From DASUPK01 sp963747425 (GTDB lineage Bacteria; Actinomycetota; Thermoleophilia; Solirubrobacterales; 70-9), in contig CAVVFJ010000001.1 of the NCBI GenBank assembly GCA_963747425.1, forward strand, positions 291,530-355,529: 64,000 bases of DNA. Direction: 5' to 3'. This document shows positions 29,570 to 38,979 of this stretch, one piece after another. The notes under the pieces are model-generated. The model worked only from the letters and a program-made list of their open reading frames with translations. It was not told the DNA's origin and ran no database searches. Each line of letters begins with the position of its first letter. The stretch's first letter is position 1. The translations under genes were made by a program, and so were the position numbers.

Positions 29570-29964
29570 ATGTGGTACATCCCCGTGCCGGCCTCCTCGG
29601 CCTCGCGGCGGGCGATGTCGGCGATCGTCGCGGAGCGGAAGGTCGCCCGGAGCGACTCCACGCCCTCCTCCCAGATGCCGCCGGCCTCCTTGCCCTCCTG
29701 GCCGACGACGCCGTCGAGCGCCTGGACGACCTCGAGCACGTTGATCTGATCCGCCGGGCGGGCGAGCGTGTAACCGCCCTTGGCGCCGCGGTGGCTGACC
29801 AGGATGCCGGCGCGGCGCAGGGTCGAGAAGAGCTGCTCGAGGAACTGCACGGGGATGCCGCGGCGCTCGGCGACCTGGCCGATCGGCATCGGGCTCTCGC
29901 CGGCGCGCGCCAGCTCCGCCAGCGCCACCACCGCGTAACGTGACTTCGAGGTGACCGAGATCAC
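29566..29964 (-). CDS. Rrf2-family transcriptional regulator without cysteines
   Basis: A 132-residue winged-helix regulator: 'SVTSKSRYAVVALAELARAG' (Rrf2 N terminus), 'PIGQVAERRGIPVQFLEQLFSTLRRAGILVSHRGAKGGYTLARPADQINVLEVVQALDG' (HTH and wing). The three-cysteine Fe-S site of IscR/NsrR is absent; the protein has no cysteine at all. It therefore fits the CymR type, which senses through the cysteine synthase complex, and cysK-cysE lie 0.9 kb away. That link is inference from position and the missing cysteines. GTG or ATG at 29964; the next gene diverges 33 bp on. Confidence 0.85.
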   Translation of the reverse strand: MISVTSKSRYAVVALAELARAGESPMPIGQVAERRGIPVQFLEQLFSTLRRAGILVSHRGAKGGYTLARPADQINVLEVVQALDGVVGQEGKEAGGIWEEGVESLRATFRSATIADIARREAEEAGTGMYHI

Positions 29965-29997
29965 GCCAACCCTTTTACCGGGCCGGGCGGCGTCGCG

Positions 29998-30423
29998 ATG
30001 AACCGACGCAACCGGACTTTGCTTCGCTCACTCGCGCCCCTGGCAGTGATGGGCGCGATCTTCTACTTCTCGGCGCAGCCGGCCGCCGCCCACCACGCCT
30101 GGTGGGAGATCGTCATCCGCAAGCTCGGGCACGTCACGGGCTACGCGCTGCTCACGGCGCTCTGGGCGTGGGCGCTCCAGGGGGTCGTCAGGCGACCCGT
30201 CCTGATCGCCGTCTGCATCGCCCTCGCCTACGCCTGCACGGACGAGCTCCACCAGACCCTCGTGCGCGGCCGGAACGGAACACCGATCGACGTCGGGGTC
30301 GATGCGATCGGAATCGCGATCGCGGCTCTCCTGATCCGCGCACGCCGGCCCTCCCCGACCAGTAGGGAAAGGGTCGACGCGAGAGAGAGACCTTCTAGAT
30401 CCAGCCTTGCTCGGTCGCCATGA
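29998..30423 (+). CDS. VanZ-like membrane protein
   Basis: A 141-residue protein of the VanZ family with four hydrophobic segments. Typical motifs are 'FYFSAQPA', 'IRKLGHVTGYALLTALWAWAL' (KxxHxxxYxxL) and 'ALAYACTDELHQTLVRGRNGTPIDVGVDAIG' (DExxQxxxxxRxxxxxDxxxxxxG). VanZ proteins are linked to low-level teicoplanin resistance but their molecular role is unresolved. The C-terminal 30 residues are basic and not conserved. It overlaps the convergent HDOD-LuxR gene by 29 bp. Confidence 0.85.
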   Translation: MNRRNRTLLRSLAPLAVMGAIFYFSAQPAAAHHAWWEIVIRKLGHVTGYALLTALWAWALQGVVRRPVLIAVCIALAYACTDELHQTLVRGRNGTPIDVGVDAIGIAIAALLIRARRPSPTSRERVDARERPSRSSLARSP

Positions 30424-31450
30424 GGACCGCCTGTGCGCGGTCCAGCGCGCCCAGCTTGCCGTACACGTTGTGCAGGTGGCTGCGGACTGTGCTCGCCGAG
30501 AGATCGAGCTCTACGGCGATCTGCTTGTAGACCTTGCCCTCGGCGAGGCGCCTGAGGACGTCCAGCTCGCGGGTGGAGAGCGGACACGGGCCCGTGGCCC
30601 GGCGACGTGATCCCTTGCCCTGGGGAAGCTCGTAGAGGACCGTGCGCACGTCGGTCTCGTCCATGCCGCAGCTCTCCGCGGCCTCGACGAGATCCGTCGT
30701 GCTGACGGGGCAGTCCTCGATGTGGGCGGCGACCATGTCCGCGAGGCGGATCACGGCGGCCATGCCCTCCGCCTGGCGGGTGTGATGGCGCTCGATCGCC
30801 TCGGCGACGCGCGCGTGGACGCCCCAGCGGCGAGTGAGGACGCCGCCGACCAGCGCGTGGTCGATGCCGAGCTCGCGACGCTCCTCGGCGATCCGGTCGT
30901 CGGGCGTGGCCCCACGTCGGTCGAAGCGCTCGGCGTAGCCCGGATGCAGGCGCGCCAGGACGGGCCTGCCGATGTCATGGAGGATCGCGGCCATGGCCAG
31001 CTCGTCGCGCTCGCCGATCCCGCTCATCTCTGCGATCCGGTCGGCGGCCCGTTGCACGGCCAGGGCGTGCAGCCGGAATCGGTCTGGAGCGAGGGCGAGC
31101 CGCCCATCGCCGTTGAAGAGATCGTACGAGGGAGCGGAGCGCAGGATCGCCTCGACCGCGCCTGGGCCGAGTCGCTCGACGCCGTCCGAGACGCTGTGGA
31201 TGCGGCCGCTGCCCTGAAGCTGACCCGCGGCCCGCACGATGGCGGAGGTGAGGCCGACATCGGCCTCGACCACCGCGGCGACCTCGTGGGGCGGCGCGCC
31301 TCGGTTCACCTGCTCGAGGGCCTGCTCGCGGCCCTCCTGGAGGGCGGGCTGGCGCTCCGCCTCGTCGAAGGCTGCCGCCAGGACGCGTCCGCGGCCCTCG
31401 CCTCGAACGCTCGTCTGGACACCCCGTGTGGACGTGGCAGTGCTCGCCAT
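30395..31450 (-). CDS. HDOD-domain protein fused to a LuxR-type DNA-binding domain
   Basis: A 351-residue two-domain protein. Residues about 40-250 form an HDOD/HD-like domain: 'EADVGLTSAIVRAAGQLQGSG', 'VERLGPGAVEAILRSAPSYDLF', 'RLHALAVQRAADRIAEMSGIGERDELAMAAILHDIGRPVLARLHPG' with the HD pair, and 'HALVGGVLTRRWGVHARVAEAIERHHT'. Residues about 290-350 form a LuxR/GerE HTH: 'LSTRELDVLRRLAEGKVYKQIAVELDLSASTVRSHLHNVYGKLGALDRAQAVLMA'. HDOD with LuxR output is uncommon and suggests a regulator that couples a signalling HD domain directly to transcription. A two-part dyad sits just upstream. Confidence 0.85.
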   Translation of the reverse strand: MASTATSTRGVQTSVRGEGRGRVLAAAFDEAERQPALQEGREQALEQVNRGAPPHEVAAVVEADVGLTSAIVRAAGQLQGSGRIHSVSDGVERLGPGAVEAILRSAPSYDLFNGDGRLALAPDRFRLHALAVQRAADRIAEMSGIGERDELAMAAILHDIGRPVLARLHPGYAERFDRRGATPDDRIAEERRELGIDHALVGGVLTRRWGVHARVAEAIERHHTRQAEGMAAVIRLADMVAAHIEDCPVSTTDLVEAAESCGMDETDVRTVLYELPQGKGSRRRATGPCPLSTRELDVLRRLAEGKVYKQIAVELDLSASTVRSHLHNVYGKLGALDRAQAVLMATEQGWI

Positions 31451-31451
31451 G

Positions 31452-31505
31452 GGGTAGTAATCGGCACGCGCCTACCGATTGTTTAGCTCATACGTTGATC
31501 TACCC
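31452..31505. promoter_or_regulatory. Nested dyads upstream of the HDOD-LuxR gene
   Basis: An outer pair GGGTAG (31452-31457) and CTACCC (31500-31505) encloses an inner pair AATCGG (31459-31464) and CCGATT (31475-31480). The site covers the 49-bp gap between gltX and the HDOD-LuxR start. LuxR-type proteins bind dyads, so autoregulation is possible. The outer right arm overlaps the gltX stop codon. It is a prediction only. Confidence 0.4.
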
Positions 31506-32891
31506 AGAAGTTGGGCGCTCGCTCTCAGTAGAAAGCCGCCGGATGGCATTCTCGATCCGCTCCAGGGAGCGGTCCCTGCCGAGCACGGCGAGCGACTCGA
31601 AGATGCCCGGCGAGACCGAGGTGCCGGTGATCGCAACGCGGATCGGCTGGTAGAGCTTGCCGGGCTTGACGTCGTGCTCGGCGAGGATCCGCCCCAGCGC
31701 CGTCTCCAGCTCGGCCGGCTCGAAGGACTCGGCGCCGCGAAGCGCCTCGAGGGCGTCGCTGAGCAGCGGCAGGGCGCCGTCCTTCATCACCTTCTTCCAG
31801 GCCCTCTCGTCGGGCTGTGGCTCCTCGAAGAGGAACCCGATCAGCGGCCAGACCTCGTCCAGGGTCTGGGCCTTCTCCTGGGCGATCTCGCAGGCGGCGC
31901 GCAGCTGTTCGTCCGGCTCGCGGCCGAGGTGGGCTGCGACGGCAGCGGTGTAGTCGTCGAGGTCCATCTCCCGCATGAAGCGGCCGTTCAGCCAGCGCAG
32001 CTTCTGCTCGTCGAAAATCGCGCTGGCCCGCCCCACGTCGGCGACGTCGAAGCGCTCGATCAGCTCGTCGGTGCTCATGATGGTGGTGTCGTCCTGGGTG
32101 CCCCAGCCGAGCAGCGCCAGGTAGTTGCGGACGGCTGCGGGCAGATAGCCGGCATCGCGCAGCTCCTGCACGCTGGCGGCACCGTGGCGCTTGGAGAGCT
32201 TCTTGCCGTCCGGGCCGTGGAGCAGCGGCAGGTGCGCGTAGCGGGGCGGCTGGACCCCGAGCGCCTCCATCACCTGGTCCTGCTTCGGGGTGTTGGAGAG
32301 GTGATCGTCGCCCCTGATCACGTGGGTGATCCCCATGTCCGCGTCGTCCACGGCGACCGCGAAGTTGTAGAGAACCGACCCATCGCCCCTGGCGATCACG
32401 AAGTCGTCTGAGCTCGCGTTCGGGAATCGAACCTCGCCGCGGATCTCGTCCTCGACCACCGTGTCTCCCTCATCCGGGACCCGGAGGCGGACGGCGGCGT
32501 CCGGGTCATCGCTCGGCTCGCCGCGGTAGCCCCGGTTGCCGTGAGACTTCTTCCAGGCGGCAACGTCCTCGCCGGTCGCCGAATCGCGGTAGGCGCTGCC
32601 CGAGGCGAGCAGCTGATCGAGTCGCTCCCGGTGTCGCTCGGCGCGCTCGAACTGACTCAGGGGACCCTCGTCCCAGTCGAGCTCCAGCCATCTCAGCGCA
32701 TCGAGGATCTGCTCGACGTTCTCCGGGGTCGAGCGCTCGCGGTCGGTGTCCTCGATCCGCAGGACCAGCTCTCCGCCCCGGCCGCGCGCGTAGAGCCAGT
32801 TGTAGAGTGCCGTCCTCGCTCCCCCGATGTGGAGGGCGCCCGTCGGTGACGGGGCGAAGCGGACTCGAACTGAAGGATCGGAGCTATTCAT
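31500..32891 (-). CDS. gltX: Glutamyl-tRNA synthetase
   Basis: A class I aminoacyl-tRNA synthetase of 463 residues. The HIGH motif is 'VRFAPSPTGALHIGGARTALYNW' and KMSKS is 'LLHGPDGKKLSKRHGA'; 'YNFAVAVDDADMGITHVIRGDDHLSNT' is also typical. With GatCAB present in this genome it is likely non-discriminating, charging both tRNAGlu and tRNAGln. ATG 32891-32889 is the start (MNSSDPSVRVRFAPSPTG); it overlaps the nfo ATG on the other strand (CATG), so the two divergent genes have no spacer. Confidence 0.95.
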   Translation of the reverse strand: MNSSDPSVRVRFAPSPTGALHIGGARTALYNWLYARGRGGELVLRIEDTDRERSTPENVEQILDALRWLELDWDEGPLSQFERAERHRERLDQLLASGSAYRDSATGEDVAAWKKSHGNRGYRGEPSDDPDAAVRLRVPDEGDTVVEDEIRGEVRFPNASSDDFVIARGDGSVLYNFAVAVDDADMGITHVIRGDDHLSNTPKQDQVMEALGVQPPRYAHLPLLHGPDGKKLSKRHGAASVQELRDAGYLPAAVRNYLALLGWGTQDDTTIMSTDELIERFDVADVGRASAIFDEQKLRWLNGRFMREMDLDDYTAAVAAHLGREPDEQLRAACEIAQEKAQTLDEVWPLIGFLFEEPQPDERAWKKVMKDGALPLLSDALEALRGAESFEPAELETALGRILAEHDVKPGKLYQPIRVAITGTSVSPGIFESLAVLGRDRSLERIENAIRRLSTESERPTSG

Positions 32892-33751
32892 GCTGATCGG
32901 CGCCCATGTTTCCACAGGGGGTGGCCTGCCCAAGGCCATCGAGCGCGCCGAGGAGCGCAGCTGCGAGGCGATCCAGATCTTCAACCAGAGCCCGCGGATG
33001 TGGCGGCCGACCCGTTACTCCGACGAGGACTTCGCCGCCTTCCGCGAGGCGATGGACGCCTCCAAGGTCGAGGTGGTCGCGATCCACGCGATCTACCTGA
33101 TCAACCCGGCGACCAAGGACAGGGAGATGCGGAAGAAATCGCTTGACTCCCTCACCCACGCGCTGCGCGTCGGGGACGGCATCGGAGCCATGGGCGTGGT
33201 CGTCCACCCCGGCGCCCTGAAGGACGACACCCGCACCAACGCCCGCAAGCGGGCCGTGAAGCTGATCAAGGAGGCGCTGGCGGAGACGAACCGCTGCCCG
33301 ATCCTCTATGAGAACACGGCGGGCTCGCCCCAGCTCCTCGGCCGCGACTTCGACGAGACGGCCGAGCTGATCGAGAGGACGGGCGGTCCCAAGCGCCTCG
33401 GACTCTGCATCGACTCGTGTCATTTGCATGCGACCGGGTACGACGTCCGCACGCCAGAGGGCATGAAGCGATCTCGTCGACGAGATCGACGCGAAGATCG
33501 GCCTGAAGCAGCTCAAGCTCCTCCACGTGAACGACTCTCGTGATGCGCGGGGCTCCAACCGCGACCGCCACGCCCCGATCCCGAATGGGGAGATCGGCCG
33601 AAACGGGATGCGCGCCTTCCTCGGCGAGCCGCGCCTGCAGGAGCTCCCCGCCGTGCTCGAGGGCCCTGGCGTGGATGGGAAGGCCCCCGTTCGGAAGGAC
33701 ATCCAGATCACCAGGCGGCTGCATCGCGAGGGAACTCGGAAGGGACGCTGA
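32890..33751 (+). CDS. nfo: Endonuclease IV (AP endonuclease), frameshifted
   Basis: A TIM-barrel, three-zinc enzyme that nicks abasic sites. Segments: 'MLIGAHVSTGGGLPKAIERA', 'AIQIFNQSPRMWRPTRYSD', 'VVHPGALKDD', 'PILYENTAGSP' and 'CIDSCHLHATGYDV'. At about 33468-33471 the frame breaks; one base less restores 'DLVDEIDAKIGLKQLKLLHVNDSRDARGSNRDRH' and the C terminus to 33751. A one-base insertion is the likely cause. SD GGAG lies 6 nt before the ATG, inside gltX. The stop overlaps the ATG of the ASCH gene (TGATG). Confidence 0.87.
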
Positions 33752-34341
33752 TGCTTCTCAACCGGCGCGCGCTTGACGGGATCGCCGCTGGCGAGATCGA
33801 TCTCGCCTTCCGCCGCTGGAAGCGCCCGACGGTGAAGGCGGGCGGCACGCTCCGGACCCGCGCAGGAGTGCTGGCGATCGACGCCGTCGAGCCGACCAGC
33901 GAACGCAGGATCACCGCCGGGGACGCCCGGCGCGCCGGATTCGCCTCCCGCAAGGAGCTGCTCGCGAGCCTGCGCCCCGAGGGGCGCCTCTACAGGATCG
34001 AGTTCCACCGCATCGGCGACGACCCGCGGGCGGCGCTGCGCGAGCGCACCGAGATCACCATGCAGGAGCGGGCGGAGCTCGACGCGCGCCTCGATCGGAT
34101 GGACCGCTCCCGGGGCGAGCCCTGGACGCGGCGGCTGTTGAAGCTGATTGCCGAGCGGCCCGAGACCCTTGCGGCCGACCTGGCGGCCATCCTCGGCGTG
34201 GAGAAGCTGCCCTTCAAGCGCGACGTGCGCAAGCTCAAGGAGCTCGGACTGACCGAGAGCCTGATGGTCGGCTACCGCCTCTCCCCGCGGGGCAAGGCCT
34301 ACCTCGCGAGCCCTAGGGCAACCAGGCCGGAGTCGTTGTAG
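33751..34341 (+). CDS. ASCH-like N-domain with C-terminal winged helix, unknown role
   Basis: A 196-residue protein. The N-terminal part 'MLLNRRALDGIAAGEIDLAFRRWKRPTVKAGGTLRT' and 'LLASLRPEGRLYRIEFHRIGDD' resembles the ASCH/PUA-like RNA-binding fold. The C-terminal part 'LLKLIAERPETLAADLAAILGVEKLPFKRDVRKLKELGLTESLMVGYRLSPRG' resembles a DNA-binding winged helix-turn-helix. The combination suggests a nucleic-acid-binding protein, possibly coupling RNA sensing to transcription. It is translationally coupled to nfo. Confidence 0.65.
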   Translation: MLLNRRALDGIAAGEIDLAFRRWKRPTVKAGGTLRTRAGVLAIDAVEPTSERRITAGDARRAGFASRKELLASLRPEGRLYRIEFHRIGDDPRAALRERTEITMQERAELDARLDRMDRSRGEPWTRRLLKLIAERPETLAADLAAILGVEKLPFKRDVRKLKELGLTESLMVGYRLSPRGKAYLASPRATRPESL

Positions 34342-34428
34342 GAGCGCAGGATCCGCGAGCGGGTCTGCGCATGGCCCACTGATCCCGCGTTTCCGGCCTA
34401 CGATGTCCGGCGGAGGAGCGGAGACTCG

Positions 34429-34869
34429 ATGCCGCCCACGGAAGAACTATCGCTGCGCATGACGCGCGTGCTACCCGCCCGGCGGACGGAGGTGTTCAGG
34501 GCGCTCACGGACGGGGAGCAGGTCGCCCGGTGGTGGGGCCCGCACGGCTTCACCGTGCCGGACGTCGAGCTCGACCCCCGAGTCGGAGGCGGCCTGCGGA
34601 TCGCGATGCAGCCCCCGGACGGGGATCTCTTCCACCTCTCCGGAGAGATCCGCGAATTCGACCCGCCGGCCCGCCTCGCCTTCACGTTCCGATGGGAGCC
34701 TCCGGACCCCGACGACCGGGAGACCGTGGTGACGCTCCATCTCGAGGAAAAAGGGGCCGAGACGGAGGTCCGGTTCACCCAGGGCGAGTTCGCGACGGAG
34801 GAGCGGCGCGCCCTGCACGAGGGCGGATGGAACGACTCCTTCGATCGACTGGCGGAGCTGCTCGGCTGA
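34429..34869 (+). CDS. SRPBCC / AHSA1-type protein
   Basis: A 146-residue START-fold (SRPBCC) protein: 'MTRVLPARRTEVFRALTDGEQVARWWGPHGFTVPDVELDPRVGGGLRIAMQPPDG' and the C-terminal 'EERRALHEGGWNDSFDRLAELLG' match the AHSA1/polyketide-cyclase-like group with its conserved WWGP. The cavity probably binds a small hydrophobic ligand; no enzyme function is established. It precedes a convergent Cys-rich gene by 8 bp. TACGAT at 34398-34403 could be a -10 box. Confidence 0.85.
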   Translation: MPPTEELSLRMTRVLPARRTEVFRALTDGEQVARWWGPHGFTVPDVELDPRVGGGLRIAMQPPDGDLFHLSGEIREFDPPARLAFTFRWEPPDPDDRETVVTLHLEEKGAETEVRFTQGEFATEERRALHEGGWNDSFDRLAELLG

Positions 34870-34876
34870 CCCGGCC

Positions 34877-35281
34877 CTAGGTCAGCGCGTTGCGCAGGTC
34901 GAACGCCCTGATCGACTCAGGGGTGTCGTCCGGGGCGTCGAAGAAGCGGCGGTTGACGCACTCGTGGCCGGGGCCATCGCCCTCGTAGGCCCGCTCGACG
35001 CTGAACTGGCAGTGGGGCAGCGGGGCGCCGGTCATCTTGATCCCGCCGAACCCCTCGCGGGTGCGCTCGGCAAGCAGGAACATGTCGAAGTCGATCTCCG
35101 CGCTGAAGACGTTGTTCATGCAGCCCATGAAGCGGCCCCCGGTGCGCGCGTCCTCGTAGGTGTAGAGGAACTTGCATCCCATCTCGAGGCATCCCGCCGG
35201 GTTGACCAGCTTGTCGCAGAACGTCCGGCACTGGCGGCATTCGCCGGCGCTGCTGCGCTCTTGCTGTGTCTGCCTGGGCAC
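34877..35281 (-). CDS. Cysteine-rich conserved hypothetical protein
   Basis: A 134-residue protein with eight cysteines, the first group 'CRQCRTFCDKLVNPAGCLEMGC' (residues 15-36), then C54, H90-C91 and C108. The pattern could bind two metals or an Fe-S cluster. The rest is mixed alpha/beta without recognised motifs: 'FSAEIDFDMFLLAERTREGFGGIKMTG'. No named family comes to mind. It lies between the SRPBCC gene and dnaE, on the dnaE strand but about 100 bp downstream of it. Confidence 0.6.
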   Translation of the reverse strand: MPRQTQQERSSAGECRQCRTFCDKLVNPAGCLEMGCKFLYTYEDARTGGRFMGCMNNVFSAEIDFDMFLLAERTREGFGGIKMTGAPLPHCQFSVERAYEGDGPGHECVNRRFFDAPDDTPESIRAFDLRNALT

Positions 35282-35372
35282 GCGTTCAGTCTAAGCACGC
35301 CCGCAGGCGTCTTGGGGATCCGGTGACCGCCGAGGGACTTGCGCGAACCGGGTCAAGTCTGCTAACCGCCGA

Positions 35373-35388
35373 TTGACTGTCGAGTCAA
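35373..35388. terminator. Palindrome across the dnaE stop codon
   Basis: TTGACT-GTCG-AGTCAA, a perfect 6-bp dyad, spans the dnaE stop codon (35387-35385). It may help define the 3' end of the message but is short and has no T-tract. Confidence 0.3.
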
Positions 35389-38300
35389 GCCGCGGCCCGC
35401 GAACCGGTGCCGAGCAGGGCGTCGAGCTCGGCGTCCAGGCCGGCGGAACGGCGCACGCGATACTCGCGGCCGAAGCGAAGCTCGCGGGATCCGTCCCGCG
35501 TCTTCATCACCAGCAGCACCTCGGAATCGCCGGGGAAGTGCTCGAGGATCCCCTTCAGCTCCTCGATCAGGGAAGCGCCGAAGACGGAGGCGTCGATGGC
35601 GAGGCGCAGGGGACCCGTGTCCCTGGCCGCCCTGGCCTTGGCCACCTCGTCCTCGGTGGGCTGGAAGAGCTCCACCTCCTGCGCGACGAGCTTGGTCTCC
35701 CCACGGCCCTTGTGGTCGAGCCTGCCGCGCACGATGACGATCGCGTCCGCGGCGAGGAAATCCCTCGACGCCTCGTAGGCCTTGCCCATGACGAGCATCT
35801 CGAGCTGACCCTCGATGTCGTCGAGGGTCGCGAACGACATCAGCGAGCCGTTCTTCGAGGTGTGCCGTTTGAACTCGGTGATGATCCCTCCGACCGTCAC
35901 CCAGGAGCCATCCTCCTTGTCGGCGAGGCTCGAGAGGGAGCAGTCGACCCGGCCCCGCAGGGCGTCCTTCACCTCGGCGAGCGGATGCGAGGAGAGGAAG
36001 GTGCCCAGGGTCTCCTTCTCGAGCCGGAGCAGCTCGCGCTGGTCGAACTCCTCAGCCCGGATCGGGGCGTGGTGCTGACGCGACGGACCGGACTCCTCTC
36101 CGCCGCCCCCGAGGTCGAAGATCGAGGATTGGCCGAGGCGCGAGTCCTCCTGCGCCTTCTGGCCGAATGCGGTGGCGGCTGGGAGCGCCTCCAGCATTCC
36201 CCTCCGAGACGCGCCCGTCGAGTCGAGCGCCCCGCACTTGACCAGGCACTCGACCGCGCGCTTGTTGACGGCGCGGGTGTCGACCCGCTCGCAGAAATCC
36301 CACAGCGATGTGAAGTCCCCGCCGTCGGAATGTGCGTCGAGGATCGCCTGCACCGCGATGTGCCCGACGTTCTTCACGGCGTCGAGGCCGAAGCGGATGC
36401 TGTTCCCTGAGACCACGAAGCCGTGGTCGGAGCTGTTGACGTCCGGGGGCAGCACCTCGATGTCCATCTCCGCGCAGCGGTTGACGAAGAAGGGGACCTT
36501 GTCCTTGGTCGACATCACGGTCGAGATCAGCGCGGCCATGTACTCGGCGGGGTAGTTGGCGCGCAGCCAGGCCGTGCGGTAGGAGATCAGCGCGTAGCAG
36601 GCCGCGTGCGAGCGGTTGAAGGAGTAGTCCGCCGCGGCCTCCATCAGCGACCAGAGGTCCTTCGCGACGCGCCGGTCGGTGTTGGACGCGGTCATCCCCT
36701 CGAGGAACTTCTCCTTCATGGTCGCCATCAGATCCCGCTTCTTCTTGCCGACCGCCTTGCGGAGGTCGTCCGCCTCGGCCGGGCTGAAGCCCGCCATCTG
36801 CTTCGCGATCTCCATCAGCTGCTCCTGGTAGATCACGCAGCCATAGGTGGTCTCCGTGATCGGCCGCAGCCGCGGGTCGGCGTAGCGGATCGAGCTCGGG
36901 TCGCGCTTGCCCTTGGCGTAGTCGGGGATGAAGCGCATCGCACCGGGGCGGTAGAGCGCCCCGATCGCGACGAGGTCCTGGAACTCGGTGGGACGGATCG
37001 TCTTGAGCGCATCCTGCATCCCGTCGGACTCGAACTGGAAGACGCCGATCGAGTCCCCCCTGGCGAGCATTGCGTAGGTCTTCGGGTCGTCGAGCGGGAT
37101 GTTTTCGATGTCGACCTTCTCGCCGCGCGAGCGCTCGATGATCGTGGTGGCGTCCTCGATCACGTCGAGGTTGCGCAGGCCGAGGAAGTCCATCTTCAGC
37201 AGGCCCATTTCCTCGATCGGGCCCATCGAGTACTGGGTGACGGTCTTGTAGGCGCGCTCCGCCTTGCCGTTCCCGTTCCCGTTGCCGTGCCGGAGGCGCC
37301 GCGATCCTCGGCGAGCTGCAGGGGAACGATCTCCTGGAGGGGCCGGTCCGCGATCACCACAGCCGCGGCATGGATCGAGTGGTTGCGGACGATGCCCTCC
37401 AGGCCCTGGGCGGTGTCGAGGATCTTCTGGGCGTCGGGATCGGAGTCGTAGGTGCGCTTCAGCTCCTCCCCCGGCTTGAGGCACTCGTCGAAGCTCGGGC
37501 TGCGGCCCATGATCGGCTCGGGGATCTGCTTGGCGAGCCGGTCGCCGGTGCCGTAGTCGTAACCGAGCACCCGGGCGGCATCCCGAGTCGCCGCGCGGGG
37601 GGCCATCTTGCCGAAGGTGATGATCTGGGCGACGCACTCGCGCCCGTACTTGTCGGCCACGTAGCGGATCACCCGCTCGCGCCCGCGGACCGAGAAGTCG
37701 ATGTCGATGTCCGGCATGGACTTGCGGCCGGGGTTCAGGAAGCGCTCGAAGAGGAGGCCGTTCGCGAGCGGGTCGAGGTCGGTGATCTCGAGGGCATAGG
37801 CGACGATCGAGCCGGCGGCGGAGCCTCGGCCCGGGCCGACCGCGATCCCGTTCCCCTTCGCGTACTTGACGAAGTCCCAGACGATCAGGAAGTAGGACTC
37901 GAAGCCCATCTCGGAGATCACCCCGAGCTCGAAGTCGAAGCGCTCCATGGCGTCGGCGGGGATCGGGTCGCCGTATCGCTCGCGAAGGCCCGCCGTGGCG
38001 AGCTCGCGGAGCATCTCCCCCGGCTCGACCCCCTCGGGGGTCGGGAATCGCGGCAGGAGCAGCTGGCCGAGCTGCATCTCCACCTCGCAGCGCTCGGCGA
38101 TCTCCGTGGTGCTGGCGACGGCCTCCGGCATGTCGGAGAACGACTCCGCCATCTCATCCGAGCTCTTCAAATAGAACTCGTTGGTGTCGAAGCGAAGCTT
38201 GGGCTGCTCGATCGTCGACTTGGTCTGCACGCAGAGCAGCGCGGCGTGGCTGTCGTAGTCCTCGCGCCGCAGATAGTGGACGTCCGCGGTGGCGACCAGC

Positions 38301-38905
38301 GGCCGGCCCAGCTCCTTGGCGACCCGGACGATCCCCTCGTTCGCCTTGTCCTGCTCGGGGACGCCGTTGCGCTGGACCTCGAAGTAGACCTGCTCGGGCC
38401 CAAAGGCGCCGATCAGGTCATCGATGTGCGCCCTGGCGTCGTCCGGGCGGTCCTCGACCAGCCGGCGGCAGAAGCGCGACTGCAGGCAGCCGGTCAGCGC
38501 GATCACTCCCTGGGAGTGCGCCGAGAGCAGCTCCATGTCGACGTTCGCCTTGCCTCGGGAGAAGCCCTCGAGGAAGCCGGCCGAGCTCAGCTTGACCAGG
38601 TTGCGAAAGCCCTCGTCGCTCGAGGCGAGCAGGGTCAGGTGGTTCCGCTCGTAGCGCGTCGCCTGCGGGGTCGCGTTCCGGTCGTCGACCAGGTAGGCCT
38701 CGAGGCCGATGATCGGCTTGATCCCAGCGGCCTTGCAGGCCTTGTAGTGCTCGACCGACCCGTTCATCACGCCGTGGTCGGTGAGCCCGAGCGCCGGCAT
38801 GTCGAGCTCGGCCGCCCGCTGGGCGAGCTTTTCGATCTTGCACGCCCCGTCGAGCAGCGAGTACTCGCTGTGGACGTGCAGATGGACCGTTCCGGCGCTC
38901 ACCAA
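35385..38905 (-). CDS. dnaE: DNA polymerase III alpha subunit, one frameshift
   Basis: Replicative polymerase of about 1173 residues. The PHP domain opens 'VHLHVHSEYSLLDGACKIEKLAQ' and 'ALGLTDHGVMNG'; the catalytic 'PDIDIDF' is in 'SMPDIDIDFSVRGRERVIRYVADKYG'; the tail has the OB fold 'VTVGGIITEFKRHTSKNGSLMSFATLDDIEGQLEMLV'. Near 37283-37292 the frame shifts at a run of Gly-Asn-type codons; one added base gives G-N-G-N-G-N-G-K-A-E-R-A-Y and restores reading. The total length (not divisible by 3) fits one missing base. The start is TTG 38905 or GTG 38902. Confidence 0.93.
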
Positions 38906-38979
38906 GCCATCTTGACGAGCGAGCCAGATGCCAAGCCGACCTGAAGACGCATGATTCCCGCAACTTAGGAGAGGATTCC

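Noticed and set aside
36423..38944. Long plus-strand open frames across dnaE
   Set aside because: They have no motifs and oppose the polymerase coding sequence.
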